From positions 49,498-113,497 of the forward strand of contig CAJSZQ010000011.1 of NCBI GenBank assembly GCA_910574185.1: DNA of 64,000 nucleotides, read 5' to 3'. The notes below the pieces were generated by a model. The model saw only the letters and a list, made by a program, of their open reading frames with translations. It made no database searches and had not been told where the DNA came from. The position numbers were made by a program, and so were the translations under genes. Source of the DNA: Lachnospiraceae bacterium. Lineage in GTDB: Bacteria; Bacillota; Clostridia; Lachnospirales; Lachnospiraceae. Of this stretch, positions 18,045-27,330 are shown piece after piece (the first letter of the stretch is position 1; each line of letters begins with the position of its first letter).

Positions 18045-19088
18045 ATGATGAATACGGATGTTAAGCTGACAAGCTTAAGCAAAACGGCAGGGTGAGCGGC
18101 AAAAATAGGTCCGGAGACCCTTGCTCAGGTTCTGAGTAAGCTGCCAAAATTTCAGGATGACAGGCTGCTGGTAGGAATCGAGACTTCCGACGATGCAGCT
18201 ATTTACAAGGTGACGGATGATATCGCCATGATTCAGACGGTGGATTTCTTCACACCGATTGTGGACGACCCTTATATGTTCGGACAGATTGCAGCGGCCA
18301 ATTCTTTAAGCGATGTGTGGGCCATGGGCGGCGAGCCGGCGGTGGCTTTGAATATCGTGGGATTTCCTAACTGCCTTGATCCGGCGATTCTGGGTGATAT
18401 TCTTGCGGGAGGCGCAGATAAAGTGAAAGAAGCCGGGGCGGTACTGGTAGGAGGTCATTCTGTGCAGGATGATGAGCCGAAATACGGTTTGTGTGTGTCT
18501 GGTTTTGTACATCCGGACAGGATATTTAAGAACTACGGATGCAGGCCGGGGGATGTGCTGGTCCTGACGAAGCAGATTGGCAGCGGAATTGTGAATACGG
18601 CAATCAAAGCAGATTTTGCTTCGCCTGCTGCAATCAGGGAAGCTCAAATGGTGATGGCGTCGCTGAATAAGAAAGGGAAGCAGGTCGTGGAGAAATACCA
18701 TGTTTCAGCCTGTACGGATATTACTGGTTTTGGACTTTTGGGACATTGTGTTGAGATGGCGTCGGCCAGCGAGGTGACCTTTGAATTGAAAGTGAAGGAT
18801 ATTGCGTACCTTGCGGATGCTATTGACTATGCGAAGATGGGGCTTGTTCCCGCGGGAGCCTACAAGAATCGGCGGTATTCCATTAGCCAGATTGAGGCGG
18901 ACAATGTGGAAGAACATTATCTGGATTTGTTATATGATCCCCAGACTTCCGGCGGTCTTCTGATTAGTGTGAGTCCTGGGAATCTCGAAGAGATGCTTGC
19001 AGATTTTGAAAAAGCAGGAATGGATACGACAGTATCTGTGATTGGACGCGTATCAGAGAAGAGTGATAAGCTGATACGTTTACGCTAA
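18045..19088 (+). CDS. selD: Selenophosphate synthetase, a selenoprotein (Sec17)
   Basis: A 347-residue enzyme making selenophosphate from ATP and selenide for Sec-tRNA synthesis. The frame opens at the ATG at 18045 (ribosome site GAAGGAGA) and runs through an in-frame TGA at 18093-18095 (codon 17) to a TAA. The context is TAG-U-AAKIGPE, matching the SelD active site where Sec or Cys precedes an essential lysine. All later ATP-grasping motifs are intact (TSDDAAIY, TVDFFTPIVDDPY, MGGEPAVALN, DITGFGLLGHC, DPQTSGGLL). A hairpin at 18120-18140 can act as SECIS. If read conventionally the gene would look broken, but a Sec reading restores full length. Confidence 0.95.
18120..18140 (+). promoter_or_regulatory. 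Candidate SECIS hairpin in selD
   Basis: CTTGCTCAG pairs with CTGAGTAAG (9 bp, one wobble) around the loop GTT. It starts 24 bases after the UGA, and its tip contains GU as bacterial SECIS loops usually do. The fold was done by hand. Confidence 0.6.
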
Positions 19089-19110
19089 AAATTAAGAAGG
19101 GCGGAAGAAT

Positions 19111-20517
19111 ATGAATAAAAATATGTTATATCGCAGCATACCAAAGGTCGATGTGCTGCTGGAAAACGAGCGGATTCAGGAGACGATAGAACAGTATGGC
19201 CGGAACGCAGTTATGGAATGCATTCATATAGAAACGGACAGGCTGAGGAGTTTTATTGCAAAGTGTGAGGATGAAGAAGAGGCTGGGAAACGTATCAAAC
19301 AGCTTGTTCCTTGTATTGTAAAGACAGCGGAGAAGATGCATACACCGAATATGAAGAAGGTAATCAATGGAACCGGCACAATTCTGCATACGAATCTGGG
19401 GCGCGCACCCATCGGACGTACACATATGGAGAAGGCCGCGGAACTTGTATGCGGATATTCAAATCTTGAGTATAATCTGGAACAGGGAAAACGGGGGGAA
19501 CGGTATTCCCATTTTGAAGAGCTGCTGTGTAAAATAACCGGGGCAGAAGCGGCGATGGCGGTAAATAATAACGCTTCTTCGGTGCTTTTGATTTTGAGTT
19601 CCCTGGCTAAGGGCGGCGAGGTGATTGTGTCCAGAGGAGAGCTGATTGAGATTGGCGGAAAATTTCGGATTCCGGATGTGATGGAACAAAGCGGCGCATC
19701 TTTAGTTGAAGTGGGAACTACAAATAAGACTCATTACAGTGATTATGAAGAGCACATTACAGAAGAAACCAAAGCCCTTCTCAAAGTACATACCAGCAAT
19801 TACCGGATTGTAGGCTTTACCGAATCCGTAACCATTGACGAGCTGGTTCCACTTGCAAGAGAGCGGGAGATTCCGGTGATTGAAGATTTGGGCAGCGGTG
19901 TGCTGATAGATTTGTCCAAATACGGGTTGAGCTATGAGCCTACGGTGCAGGAGTCTGTTGCCAAAGGCGCGGATGTGGTATGTTTTAGCGGAGACAAATT
20001 ATTCGGCGGCCCCCAGGCAGGGATAATCATTGGCCGGAAGAAATACATTGACAAGATGAAAAAGAATCAGCTTACCAGAGCTCTGCGTATTGATAAATTT
20101 ACTGCGGCGGCGCTGGAACTGGTGCTGCAGGAATATTTGTCCGAAGAAAAGGCAATTCAGAATATTCCAGTACTCCGGATGATTACGGAGCCCCTGGATG
20201 AAACGGCGAAGCGGGCGAGAAGCCTTGCCAGGACAATAAGGGGAGCCGGAATAGCGGCTAAGGTGGATGTAGTATCCTGTGAATCCCAGATAGGCGGGGG
20301 TTCCCTTCCTTTAGAGCGGATTCCCAGTATGGCGGTGGCTATCCGGCCGGAGAAAATTCGTGTACCGGAATTGGAAGAGCGTATGCATCGGCTTCCGGTT
20401 CCGATTATTCCGAGAACGGTTCATGACGCGGTAACATTGGACGTAAGGACGATAGAAAGCAATGATTTTAAATTAATTGCTGTGGAGCTGCAGGAACTAA
20501 TGGATGTGGAGAGCTAG
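19111..20517 (+). CDS. selA: L-seryl-tRNA(Sec) selenium transferase
   Basis: A 468-residue PLP enzyme that converts Ser-tRNA(Sec) to Sec-tRNA(Sec) using selenophosphate. Visible motifs are [15 protein letters not shown] (about residues 90-104), [10 protein letters not shown] and [14 protein letters not shown], whose lysine (about residue 296) holds PLP. The length is typical (about 460-470). AAGGGCGGA lies before the ATG. It is followed by selB with a 3-base gap, so the two are coupled. Confidence 0.96.
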   Translation: MNKNMLYRSIPKVDVLLENERIQETIEQYGRNAVMECIHIETDRLRSFIAKCEDEEEAGKRIKQLVPCIVKTAEKMHTPNMKKVINGTGTILHTNLGRAPIGRTHMEKAAELVCGYSNLEYNLEQGKRGERYSHFEELLCKITGAEAAMAVNNNASSVLLILSSLAKGGEVIVSRGELIEIGGKFRIPDVMEQSGASLVEVGTTNKTHYSDYEEHITEETKALLKVHTSNYRIVGFTESVTIDELVPLAREREIPVIEDLGSGVLIDLSKYGLSYEPTVQESVAKGADVVCFSGDKLFGGPQAGIIIGRKKYIDKMKKNQLTRALRIDKFTAAALELVLQEYLSEEKAIQNIPVLRMITEPLDETAKRARSLARTIRGAGIAAKVDVVSCESQIGGGSLPLERIPSMAVAIRPEKIRVPELEERMHRLPVPIIPRTVHDAVTLDVRTIESNDFKLIAVELQELMDVES

Positions 20518-20520
20518 AAA

Positions 20521-22434
20521 ATGAAGAATATAATAATTGGAACGGCGGGACATATCGACCATGGGAAAACAACGCTGATTAAAGCGCTGACCGGACGGAA
20601 CACAGACCGGTGGGAGGAAGAACAAAAACGTGGGATTACAATAGATCTTGGCTTTACCTGGTTTGACCTTCCCAGCGGAAATCGGGCAGGAATTATTGAT
20701 GTGCCGGGACACGAGCGTTTTATTAACAACATGGTAGCCGGCGTGGTAGGTATGGACCTTGTTATGCTGGTGATTGCGGCGGACGAGGGGGTTATGCCAC
20801 AGACCAGGGAACATATGGATATTCTTGGGCTTTTGGGAATCGAGAAAAGCATTATTGTGTTGAATAAGTGCGACTTAGTAGAGGAAGACTGGGTTGAGCT
20901 TGTGGAAGAGGAAATTAAAGAAGAACTTGCAGGGACGTTCCTGGAGCAGGCGCCTGTGGTGAAGGTATCGGCAGCTGCCAAAGAGGGGCTTGATGAGCTG
21001 GTTAATCGGATTGATTATATGATGATGGAAGAGGTTGCAGGAAAAGATATTGCCACAATACCCAGGCTTCCCATAGACCGGGTATTTTCGCTGTCTGGTT
21101 TTGGAACGATTATTACAGGAACGCTGCTTTCCGGGACTATTTCAAAAGAAGATGTTCTGGCGGTATATCCAGTGGGAAAGACCAGTAAAATTCGGAGTAT
21201 TCAGGTTCATGGAGAGGATAAGGACAGATGCTATGCGGGACAGCGTGTGGCAATTAATTTGTCCGGACTTAAGAAGAGGGAACTGTTCAGGGGATGCGTT
21301 CTTGCGCCGCCTGACAGTATGAAGAATACGGATCTTCTGGACGTTAAGATGGATATTCTGAAGTCTTCCATGCGGGTACTGACCAACCATGCCAGGCTTC
21401 ATCTTTTTACCGGAACCAGCGAAGTTCTGTGTCGCGCGGTACTGCTTAACCAGGACGAAATCGGGCCGGGAGAAAGCGGCTATGTACAATTAAGACTTGA
21501 GGAAAAGATTGCGCTTCGACGGGGCGATAAATTTGTAGTACGCTTTTATTCGCCGATGGAAACCATCGGAGGAGGCGTGGTACTGGAGCCGAATCCTTCT
21601 ATTCACCGCAGACGTCAGGAAACAGTTATAGAAGATTTGAAGCGTAAGGAATCCGGCTCATCCTCGGATATTATAGAGATGCATGTCAGGGAGCATGGGG
21701 ACAGTCTGGCGACTCAGGCGGAGCTTGCTAAACTGACGGCGTTGTCTGTTGAGGAAGTTACAGAAGCTCTGCAGGAGCTAAAGAGTTCAGGAGAGATTTT
21801 GCTATTTGCCACGAGAAAAGATGTGTATGTATGGCATGTCGGCTCGGAACGACTTGTAAGGCAGAAAATTCTGGATGCGCTTGTATCCTATGAGGAGAAG
21901 TATCCTTACCGTTACGGAATGAAAAAGGCGGAAGTTCAGGTGACATTTTTAAAGAAAATGAAACCAGTGATATTCGACCAGTATGTGGAATATTTAGAGC
22001 AAAAAGGGGCCGTTAAACGGGTAGAAGAGTATTTATGTACGACAGATTATCAGGTTTGTAAGGATGAACTTTATCGGCGGATTTCGGAGCAGATTTTGGA
22101 TACAGTAAAGAGGGCAAAGTATGATTTTGTCCGTTATTCGGATGTGTCATTTACCGGAGCTTCAAGAGAAACAGTGGATGATATCCTGAATATTCTGCTG
22201 GAGGAGCGGCAGGTTGTAAAGGTCTCTGATGATTTGTATACTCTGACTGGGTATATGGAGCAGGCAAGGGCTATGATACAGGAAGAGTTTACAAAAAGAC
22301 CGGTTATCACGACGGCAGAGGTGCGGGATTTATTCCAGACCAGCCGAAAGAGCGCAAAGCCTATTATTGAGTATATGGACAGTATCAAAGTAACAAAAAG
22401 AGCAGGAGCGGAGAGCGAAAGGGTAGCATATTAA
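20521..22434 (+). CDS. selB: Selenocysteine-specific elongation factor SelB
   Basis: A 637-residue GTPase that carries Sec-tRNA(Sec) to UGA codons by reading the SECIS hairpin. The N-terminal EF-Tu-like part has [13 protein letters not shown] (G1), RGITIDLGF (G2), DVPGHERFI (G3) and LNKCD (G4). The C-terminal 200 residues are a chain of winged-helix domains used for mRNA hairpin binding. Length is normal for the family. Its stop shares a base with the start of the downstream LysR gene. Confidence 0.96.
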   Translation: MKNIIIGTAGHIDHGKTTLIKALTGRNTDRWEEEQKRGITIDLGFTWFDLPSGNRAGIIDVPGHERFINNMVAGVVGMDLVMLVIAADEGVMPQTREHMDILGLLGIEKSIIVLNKCDLVEEDWVELVEEEIKEELAGTFLEQAPVVKVSAAAKEGLDELVNRIDYMMMEEVAGKDIATIPRLPIDRVFSLSGFGTIITGTLLSGTISKEDVLAVYPVGKTSKIRSIQVHGEDKDRCYAGQRVAINLSGLKKRELFRGCVLAPPDSMKNTDLLDVKMDILKSSMRVLTNHARLHLFTGTSEVLCRAVLLNQDEIGPGESGYVQLRLEEKIALRRGDKFVVRFYSPMETIGGGVVLEPNPSIHRRRQETVIEDLKRKESGSSSDIIEMHVREHGDSLATQAELAKLTALSVEEVTEALQELKSSGEILLFATRKDVYVWHVGSERLVRQKILDALVSYEEKYPYRYGMKKAEVQVTFLKKMKPVIFDQYVEYLEQKGAVKRVEEYLCTTDYQVCKDELYRRISEQILDTVKRAKYDFVRYSDVSFTGASRETVDDILNILLEERQVVKVSDDLYTLTGYMEQARAMIQEEFTKRPVITTAEVRDLFQTSRKSAKPIIEYMDSIKVTKRAGAESERVAY

Positions 22435-23336
22435 TGAATCTGAAGCAGTTAGAGGCATTTGTGGAGGTTGCAGAAGGTGGAAGCTTCTCAAAGGCAGCCA
22501 AGAATCTGTATCTGACACAGCCGACAATCAGCGCGCATATCTCAGCGTTGGAAAAAGAGCTGGAGGTACGCCTTTTTGTAAGAAATACAAAGGAAGTGAG
22601 CCTGTCGGTGGAAGGGCAGACTTTGTATAAATATGCCAGCCAGATGGTGGATTTGGAGAAGCGGATAGAGGAAGAGTTCGGGGAGAGAAGAAAGCTTGGC
22701 AAGCGGTGTATTACGATTGCTGCGTCTACGATTCCGTCCCAGTATCTGCTTCCGAGGATACTTGCAAGATTTAATGAGAAATATCCGGGGGAACAGATTA
22801 AGATGATTGAATCTGACAGCGCCCGAGTGGTGAATCAGGTGGTAGAGCATATGGTGGATATTGGCTTTACTGGGACGGTATTGGAAAAGAAGCACTGTAA
22901 ATATGTTCCGTTTTACAAGGATGAGCTGGTAATTATCACGCCGAATACAGAAGAATACCAGAGGCGGGCTAAAGCCCCAGGGGATATTTCCTGGGTTCTT
23001 GAGGAACCGGTTATTATGAGGGAAGAGGGGTCCGGCACAAAGAAAGAAGCGGAAAAGCAGCTTCGGAGTGCAGGTATTCGGCCGGAACAGATGAATGTGA
23101 TTGCAAGTATTGAGAATCAGGAGGCCATTAAAAATTCTGTATGTCGGGGGATGGGCGTTTCCATTCTGTCGAAGCTTGCGGCGGCAGACAAAATTGAAGA
23201 TGGAAGCGTGCTGGCATTTCCCATTCCGGGCGCGGATAGAGGGCGGAATATTAACGTAGTTTATAATAAGAATAACCAGCTTTCGGTGTCTGCAGAGCGT
23301 TTTCTAAAGATTGTGCAAGAGGTTTATCCGGTATAA
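22434..23336 (+). CDS. LysR-family regulator of the selenium cluster
   Basis: A 300-residue regulator. Residues 1-60 hold the winged helix ([40 protein letters not shown]), and the rest is a periplasmic-binding-like effector domain. The ATG overlaps the selB stop (TAATG), so it is part of the sel operon. LysR proteins in this position are commonly annotated as selenium-metabolism associated. The TAGAA-N3-TTCTA dyads before the sel operon and prdC are plausible targets. Effector unknown. Confidence 0.88.
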   Translation: MNLKQLEAFVEVAEGGSFSKAAKNLYLTQPTISAHISALEKELEVRLFVRNTKEVSLSVEGQTLYKYASQMVDLEKRIEEEFGERRKLGKRCITIAASTIPSQYLLPRILARFNEKYPGEQIKMIESDSARVVNQVVEHMVDIGFTGTVLEKKHCKYVPFYKDELVIITPNTEEYQRRAKAPGDISWVLEEPVIMREEGSGTKKEAEKQLRSAGIRPEQMNVIASIENQEAIKNSVCRGMGVSILSKLAAADKIEDGSVLAFPIPGADRGRNINVVYNKNNQLSVSAERFLKIVQEVYPV

Positions 23337-23406
23337 TTTTCTTGCAGAAATAATTTGCTATGGAATAAGCGTTATATAAATTGGGATAAATATAGAGGAA
23401 AAAATA

Positions 23407-24546
23407 ATGATATATATGGATAATGCCGCGACTACGATGCGAAAGCCAAAGCAAGTGGTTCAGGCAGTAGCTGAGGCTATGGAGTCCATGGGGAATGCAG
23501 GGAGAGGAGCGCATGGCGCCGCTCTGAGTGCATCCAGGACGATTTATGACACCAGGGAACTGGTGTGTAATCTGTTTGGCGGAACGAATCCCAGACAGGT
23601 GGTATTTACCAGTAATTCTACAGAGAGTTTAAATATTGCAATCAAAGGATTGATTGGTCCGGGGGACCATGTGATTACCACCATGATGGAGCATAATTCG
23701 GTGCTGCGCCCTCTTTATGAGATGTGTGAAAGGGGAGCGGAGCTGTCCATTGTGAAGTGTGATAGAAAGGGTGTTTTTCGTATTTCGGATATGGAAGACA
23801 TGATTGGCCCCCGAACAAAAGCGATTGTTTGCACAGGAGGTTCTAATCTTACGGGAAACTGTGTGGATATTAAGAAAGTTGGTGAAATTGCCAGAAAGCG
23901 TGGACTTTTGTTTATTGTGGATGCGTCTCAGACGGCGGGTGTGTTTCCTGTCAATGTACAGAAGATGCATATTGATGTGTTGTGTTTTACCGGCCATAAA
24001 AGTTTGCTTGGCCCACAGGGAACTGGCGGCATGTATGTGAGGGAGGGACTGCGTGTGCGTCCCTTAAAAAGTGGAGGAAGCGGAGTGCAGACCTATCGTA
24101 AGCGCCATCCTCAGGAGATGCCTGTCGCATTAGAGGCTGGAACCTTGAATGGACATGGAATTGCCGGGCTTCATGCGGCGTTGGAATACCTGAATGAAGA
24201 GGGGATTGACCGAATAAGGAAGAGAGAGCAGGAATTGATGCAGCGATTCTATGAAGGAGTAAAAGAGATTCCGGGAGTGAAGATTTACGGTGATTTCAGT
24301 ACCATGGAAAGGTGTCCGATCGTGGCGTTGAACATCCGGGATTATGACTCTTCCGAGGTCAGCGATGCATTGCTTGTAAACTATGAGATTTCCACCAGGC
24401 CGGGAGCACATTGTGCTCCGCTGATGCATGAAGCGCTGGGGACGGTAGAGCAAGGAGCGGTCCGATTCAGCTTTTCGCATTACAATACAGAAAAAGAGAT
24501 TGATACTGCGATTCGTGCGGTGAAAGAGCTTGCGGAAGAAGAATAA
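23407..24546 (+). CDS. Class V aminotransferase, cysteine desulfurase family
   Basis: A 379-residue PLP protein related to SufS/CsdB cysteine desulfurase and selenocysteine lyase. Motifs are MIYMDNAATT at the start, FTGHKSLLGPQGTGGMYV with the PLP lysine at about residue 198, and RPGAHCAPLMH with the candidate catalytic cysteine at about 336. In Sec clusters this family is thought to release or transfer S or Se. It follows the LysR gene by 70 bases and belongs to the same strand and probably the same transcript. Confidence 0.88.
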   Translation: MIYMDNAATTMRKPKQVVQAVAEAMESMGNAGRGAHGAALSASRTIYDTRELVCNLFGGTNPRQVVFTSNSTESLNIAIKGLIGPGDHVITTMMEHNSVLRPLYEMCERGAELSIVKCDRKGVFRISDMEDMIGPRTKAIVCTGGSNLTGNCVDIKKVGEIARKRGLLFIVDASQTAGVFPVNVQKMHIDVLCFTGHKSLLGPQGTGGMYVREGLRVRPLKSGGSGVQTYRKRHPQEMPVALEAGTLNGHGIAGLHAALEYLNEEGIDRIRKREQELMQRFYEGVKEIPGVKIYGDFSTMERCPIVALNIRDYDSSEVSDALLVNYEISTRPGAHCAPLMHEALGTVEQGAVRFSFSHYNTEKEIDTAIRAVKELAEEE

Positions 24547-24661
24547 GCCGGCGGCTGGCGGGAGCTTGTGTAAATTGAAAATGTGTCTGTCGGAAAACAG
24601 TGTGTCAGATACATTGAGACGCAGGGAAAGATACGGTAGGGATAAGGAGAAACATGCGGGT

Positions 24662-24898
24662 ATGAGAAAGAAAGAGTTGAAGCTGGTAGTAACTTTTCAC
24701 ACCACAACCGACGCTATGGCGATGGAAAAGGGGTGTAAGAGGCAGGGAGCGCCGGGGCGGCTGATTCCTGTGCCCAGAGAAATCTCGGCGGGCTGTGGTC
24801 TGGCTTGGTGTGCCGGGCTTGGTGACAGAGAACTTGTTCGGAAAGTGATGGATGATATCGGAGTACAGGAACAGGATATGCATGAGGTGATGGTATGA
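24662..24898 (+). CDS. DUF3343 putative Se/S carrier-like protein
   Basis: A 78-residue protein with the family pattern FHTTTDAMAMEKGCK and, near residue 45, EISAGCGLAWCA. DUF3343 proteins are described as putative Se/S carriers and often follow a cysteine-desulfurase-like gene in Sec clusters, as here. The start is ATG at 24662; AAGGAG lies about 10 bases upstream. It is the last intact gene before the operon terminator. Confidence 0.8.
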   Translation: MRKKELKLVVTFHTTTDAMAMEKGCKRQGAPGRLIPVPREISAGCGLAWCAGLGDRELVRKVMDDIGVQEQDMHEVMV

Positions 24899-24993
24899 TG
24901 AGAGCAATCGTAGTTATTAATTGAGTATTTGGGTGCAGAGACGTTCCGATTCGTTCATCAAAAGAGGATGTTGCAACATCCTCTTTTTTTGAG
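24895..24993 (+). pseudogene. Short DsrE-like relic or UGA-containing mini-ORF
   Basis: An ATGATG overlapping the DUF3343 stop opens MMRAIVVIN, then an in-frame TGA (24922-24924), then VFGCRDVPIRSS and a stop inside the terminator. The start resembles the first strand of YedF/DsrE domains (compare VVVVSSDRMGIGND in YedF). A truncated relic is most likely. A tiny Sec peptide with U-x3-C is possible but unsupported, since only a weak hairpin follows and the reading frame runs into the terminator. Confidence 0.3.
24961..24991. terminator. Terminator of the selenium operon
   Basis: AAAAGAGGATGTT pairs with AACATCCTCTTTT around a GC tip, followed by a T run. The symmetric A and T flanks could also serve the convergent tetR gene. 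Confidence 0.9.
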
Positions 24994-24995
24994 TG

Positions 24996-25583
24996 TTAAA
25001 ATCCATTGATAAACCCTTCTAATACATGAGGGAGCAGCCGGCTGCTGTATTCGGACAAGGAATATTTTCCCTTAAATAAAGACCAGTCATACAAAAGCGC
25101 CCGCTCAAACATGGCATAGATGTTCATGAGTTCATCGGCAGTGGCGGTATCCATAAATTCACCGCTGTCTAAGCCGTCCTGCATAATCTCGGTAAGCCAT
25201 GAAAAATAAAACCTTTTATGATCGGAGAGGGAGCGTTTGTCTTTTGTGACAAGCTGTGCAGAATACAGATAAGCAATTAGCTCCACATCAATGCTGGTTT
25301 CAATCATATAGAACAGTTCGTGATTCAGGAAAATGAGCTTGTCATAGGCGGACAGCTTTGGGTCTATAATTCCGGCGAGTTCTTCGTACTTCTCGTCGAA
25401 GAGATAAGATAGAGTGTTCAATAGCCCCTCCTTGCTCTTAAAATAATGATAAAATGTTCCTTTAGACGTCTTGGAGGCCGAAATAATATCTTCAACGGTG
25501 GTCTCGTCGTATCCGTTCTTATAAAATAGATTCCATGCAGCTTTGATAATGCGGCTTTTGGTTGACTGGCGTTTTCTTGGCAT
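24996..25583 (-). CDS. TetR-family transcriptional regulator
   Basis: A 195-residue regulator with an N-terminal helix-turn-helix (TTVEDIISASKTSKGTFYHYFKSKEGLL, roughly residues 25-52, a textbook TetR signature) and a helical C-terminal ligand domain. Start taken at ATG 25583, about 10 bases after GAAGGG. It is on the same strand as prdF and 165 bases downstream of it. The perfect dyad between prdF and tRNA-Sec is a possible operator; that is inference. Confidence 0.85.
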   Translation of the reverse strand: MPRKRQSTKSRIIKAAWNLFYKNGYDETTVEDIISASKTSKGTFYHYFKSKEGLLNTLSYLFDEKYEELAGIIDPKLSAYDKLIFLNHELFYMIETSIDVELIAYLYSAQLVTKDKRSLSDHKRFYFSWLTEIMQDGLDSGEFMDTATADELMNIYAMFERALLYDWSLFKGKYSLSEYSSRLLPHVLEGFINGF

Positions 25584-25747
25584 AATATTCATTCCCTTCA
25601 TTCGTTGGTACAGCGAGTTGGGGGTGTGGGATTTTGGCTCTGGCCCAAACGGTAATTGTGGTATCACTGTACTATCATAGAATTTATTCAAAAAGGCAGG
25701 CTCAAATAGAACCCGCCCTTGTCTTCTGTATAGCAGTATAGCACAAA

Positions 25748-26782
25748 TTAGCCAATTAAGAAACCATATTTTAAAGAATCCTCCGGATCAATCAGGTATG
25801 TGCCGATGCCGGTAAGGTATGCAGAACCTGTAATCATAGGAATAACTGCATCGTAGTCGCCGATTTTAGTCTCTTCTTTGATAACTCCCTTGAAGGTTGT
25901 TCCAATAAAACTTTCGTAGATAAATTCCTCGCCTACCGCAAGTTCGCCCCAGGCGTGAAGGGTTGCAAGCTTCGCGCTTGTACCGGTACCGCATGGAGAA
26001 CGGTCTGCCTGTGCGTCGCCGAATACAACTACGTTTCTCATAGTAGCTTTATCTGGATTCGGGGTCGGGCCGTAAAATTCAACCAAGTCAACCTCTGTAA
26101 TATCCAGAGTCGGATGCTGAATCTCAACCTGCTCGTTAATCAAGTCGCGCATTTTCATACCAAGCGCTGTGTAAGCAGGAACGGTCTTTGCGTTAATCTC
26201 GCCGATGTCGAGTTTGGTAGTGTCGACCAGTGCGAAGAAGCTTCCGCCAAAAGAAATGGTATAAGGAATCTCCTTGCCGTCTACATTTACAGTCAGGTTA
26301 TCCTTATAAATGAAAGCGGGTACATTGGTAAGCGTTACACCTGTTACCTTACCGTTCTTAACGGTAGCTGTGGTGCGGATAATTCCTGCAGGCGCCTCTA
26401 AAACTACGGTGTTCTCGCCCTCGTGAGACTCAACAAGTCCAGCCTCGATTGCAACGGTAACGCCTCCGATGGTACAGTGGCCGCACATATTTAAATATCC
26501 GCCTGTGTCCATAAAGATGATGCCAAGGTCCGCTTCGTCGCTGATTGGCTTGCAGAAGAATGCGCCGAACATATCGTGGTGTCCTCTTGGCTCAAGCATA
26601 AGAGCAGTACGAACATGGTCGTAATTCTCCTCCAACCATTTTTTCTTTTCAATCATCGTGTTGCCTTCCGGTTCCAGAAATCCGCCGATTACCATGCGGC
26701 AGAATTCTCCAACTGTGTGAGCGTCAACTACCTGAAGTTTCTCTTCAAAGCGGTCAAAATTCACATTTGCTTTTAATTCCAT
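25748..26782 (-). CDS. prdF: Proline racemase
   Basis: A 344-residue cofactor-independent racemase converting L-proline to D-proline, the substrate of proline reductase. The two catalytic cysteines are in NMCGHCTIGG (Cys100) and DRSPCGTGTSA (Cys264), both intact, which separates it from the hydroxyproline epimerase and dehydratase relatives only in part. AAGGAGGA lies before the ATG. It is divergent from tRNA-Sec and prdC, unlike some Clostridia where prdF ends the operon. The remaining ambiguity is 4-hydroxyproline epimerase. Confidence 0.9.
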   Translation of the reverse strand: MELKANVNFDRFEEKLQVVDAHTVGEFCRMVIGGFLEPEGNTMIEKKKWLEENYDHVRTALMLEPRGHHDMFGAFFCKPISDEADLGIIFMDTGGYLNMCGHCTIGGVTVAIEAGLVESHEGENTVVLEAPAGIIRTTATVKNGKVTGVTLTNVPAFIYKDNLTVNVDGKEIPYTISFGGSFFALVDTTKLDIGEINAKTVPAYTALGMKMRDLINEQVEIQHPTLDITEVDLVEFYGPTPNPDKATMRNVVVFGDAQADRSPCGTGTSAKLATLHAWGELAVGEEFIYESFIGTTFKGVIKEETKIGDYDAVIPMITGSAYLTGIGTYLIDPEDSLKYGFLIG

Positions 26783-26925
26783 AGCATTGTCCTCCTTGTT
26801 AATAATGATTTATAGATAACTCCTATAAATTCTCTGATAAAACAGATAAAGAATATTGATGCAATCTATATCAGATTGTCTATTTTTTCTACAGAAAACG
26901 ACAATTTGTTAACAAATAGACCACA

Positions 26926-26945
26926 TTCTAGACTGTGGTCTAGAA
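26926..26945. promoter_or_regulatory. Perfect 20-bp dyad, candidate operator
   Basis: TTCTAGAC - TGTG - GTCTAGAA is a perfect inverted repeat. A further half-site TTCTAG lies at about 26950. The larger context ACCACA-N-TGTGGT also pairs. It sits between divergent prdF and tRNA-Sec/prdC, next to a TetR gene. Confidence 0.6.
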
Positions 26946-27044
26946 TACGTTCTAGTACCGAGTCCATTTTCTTATACTTATTATGCGTTAAAAACCTTGA
27001 AAAGTCAATGTTTTTTTGATATTATAAAAACAAAGAAAAAGGTG

Positions 27045-27073
27045 TTGAAAAATAAAGGATTATGTGCTATTGT
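27045..27073 (+). promoter_or_regulatory. Promoter of tRNA-Sec (and perhaps prdC onward)
   Basis: TTGAAA (27045-27050), 17-base spacer, TATTGT (27068-27073); the tRNA begins 23 bases after the -10 box. Confidence 0.65.
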
Positions 27074-27095
27074 TAAGGAACATTAGGTAAATTAT

Positions 27096-27193
27096 GGGGG
27101 TAGTTGGGTAACTGGTGTGCCTCCTGGTCTTCAAAACCAGTGTGGGGCGTTAAGAGCGTCCTGGGTGGGTTCGATTCCCACATGCCTCCGCCA
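27096..27193 (+). tRNA. selC: tRNA-Sec (UCA anticodon)
   Basis: A 98-base tRNA with encoded CCA. The anticodon loop CTTCAAA is closed by CTGGT/ACCAG and reads UCA (27131-27133), decoding UGA. It has the hallmarks of bacterial tRNA-Sec: a long extra arm (GGGGCGTTAAGAGCGTCC region), a 5-bp T stem GTGGG/CCCAC around TTCGATT, and a long acceptor stem (GGGGGTA with TGCCTCC; the eighth pair is a G-A mismatch). It is the carrier on which Ser is converted to Sec by SelA. It sits directly ahead of the selenoprotein operon that depends on it. Confidence 0.97.
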
Positions 27194-27237
27194 AAAGAAA
27201 ACGACAGAATTGATAAAAAATCGACATGATTTAGTTA

Positions 27238-27250
27238 TAGAAATTTTCTA
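27238..27250. promoter_or_regulatory. TAGAAATTTTCTA dyad before prdC
   Basis: Same TAGA-N5-TTCTA pattern as the two sites before the yedF-sel operon. It lies between tRNA-Sec and prdC, 81 bases before the prdC start. Confidence 0.4.
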
Positions 27251-27262
27251 TAAATAAGTAGG

Positions 27263-27290
27263 CGAAATAGCGAGTAATATTTCGTTTTTT
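27263..27290 (+). terminator. Terminator or attenuator after tRNA-Sec
   Basis: CGAAATA pairs with TATTTCG (loop GCGAGTAA), followed by six T. The stem is short and AT-rich, so partial read-through into prdC is plausible; no clear separate promoter for prdC was found. Confidence 0.6.
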
Positions 27291-27330
27291 ACTTAGAATA
27301 AAAGTATGAAGAAAAGGAGATGTATGTGTC

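Larger units (their letters stand above)
26783..27095. other. Divergent regulatory region between prdF and tRNA-Sec
   Basis: A 313-base AT-rich stretch without a gene. It holds the prdF ribosome site, a cluster of TAGA/TCTA motifs with the perfect dyad at 26926-26945, a poly-T tract (27010-27018) and the tRNA-Sec promoter. Confidence 0.7.

Noticed and set aside
18045..19088. selD read as a truncated pseudogene because of an in-frame TGA
   Set aside because: The TGA is at the known Sec/Cys active-site position, sequence continues in frame, and Sec machinery is adjacent.
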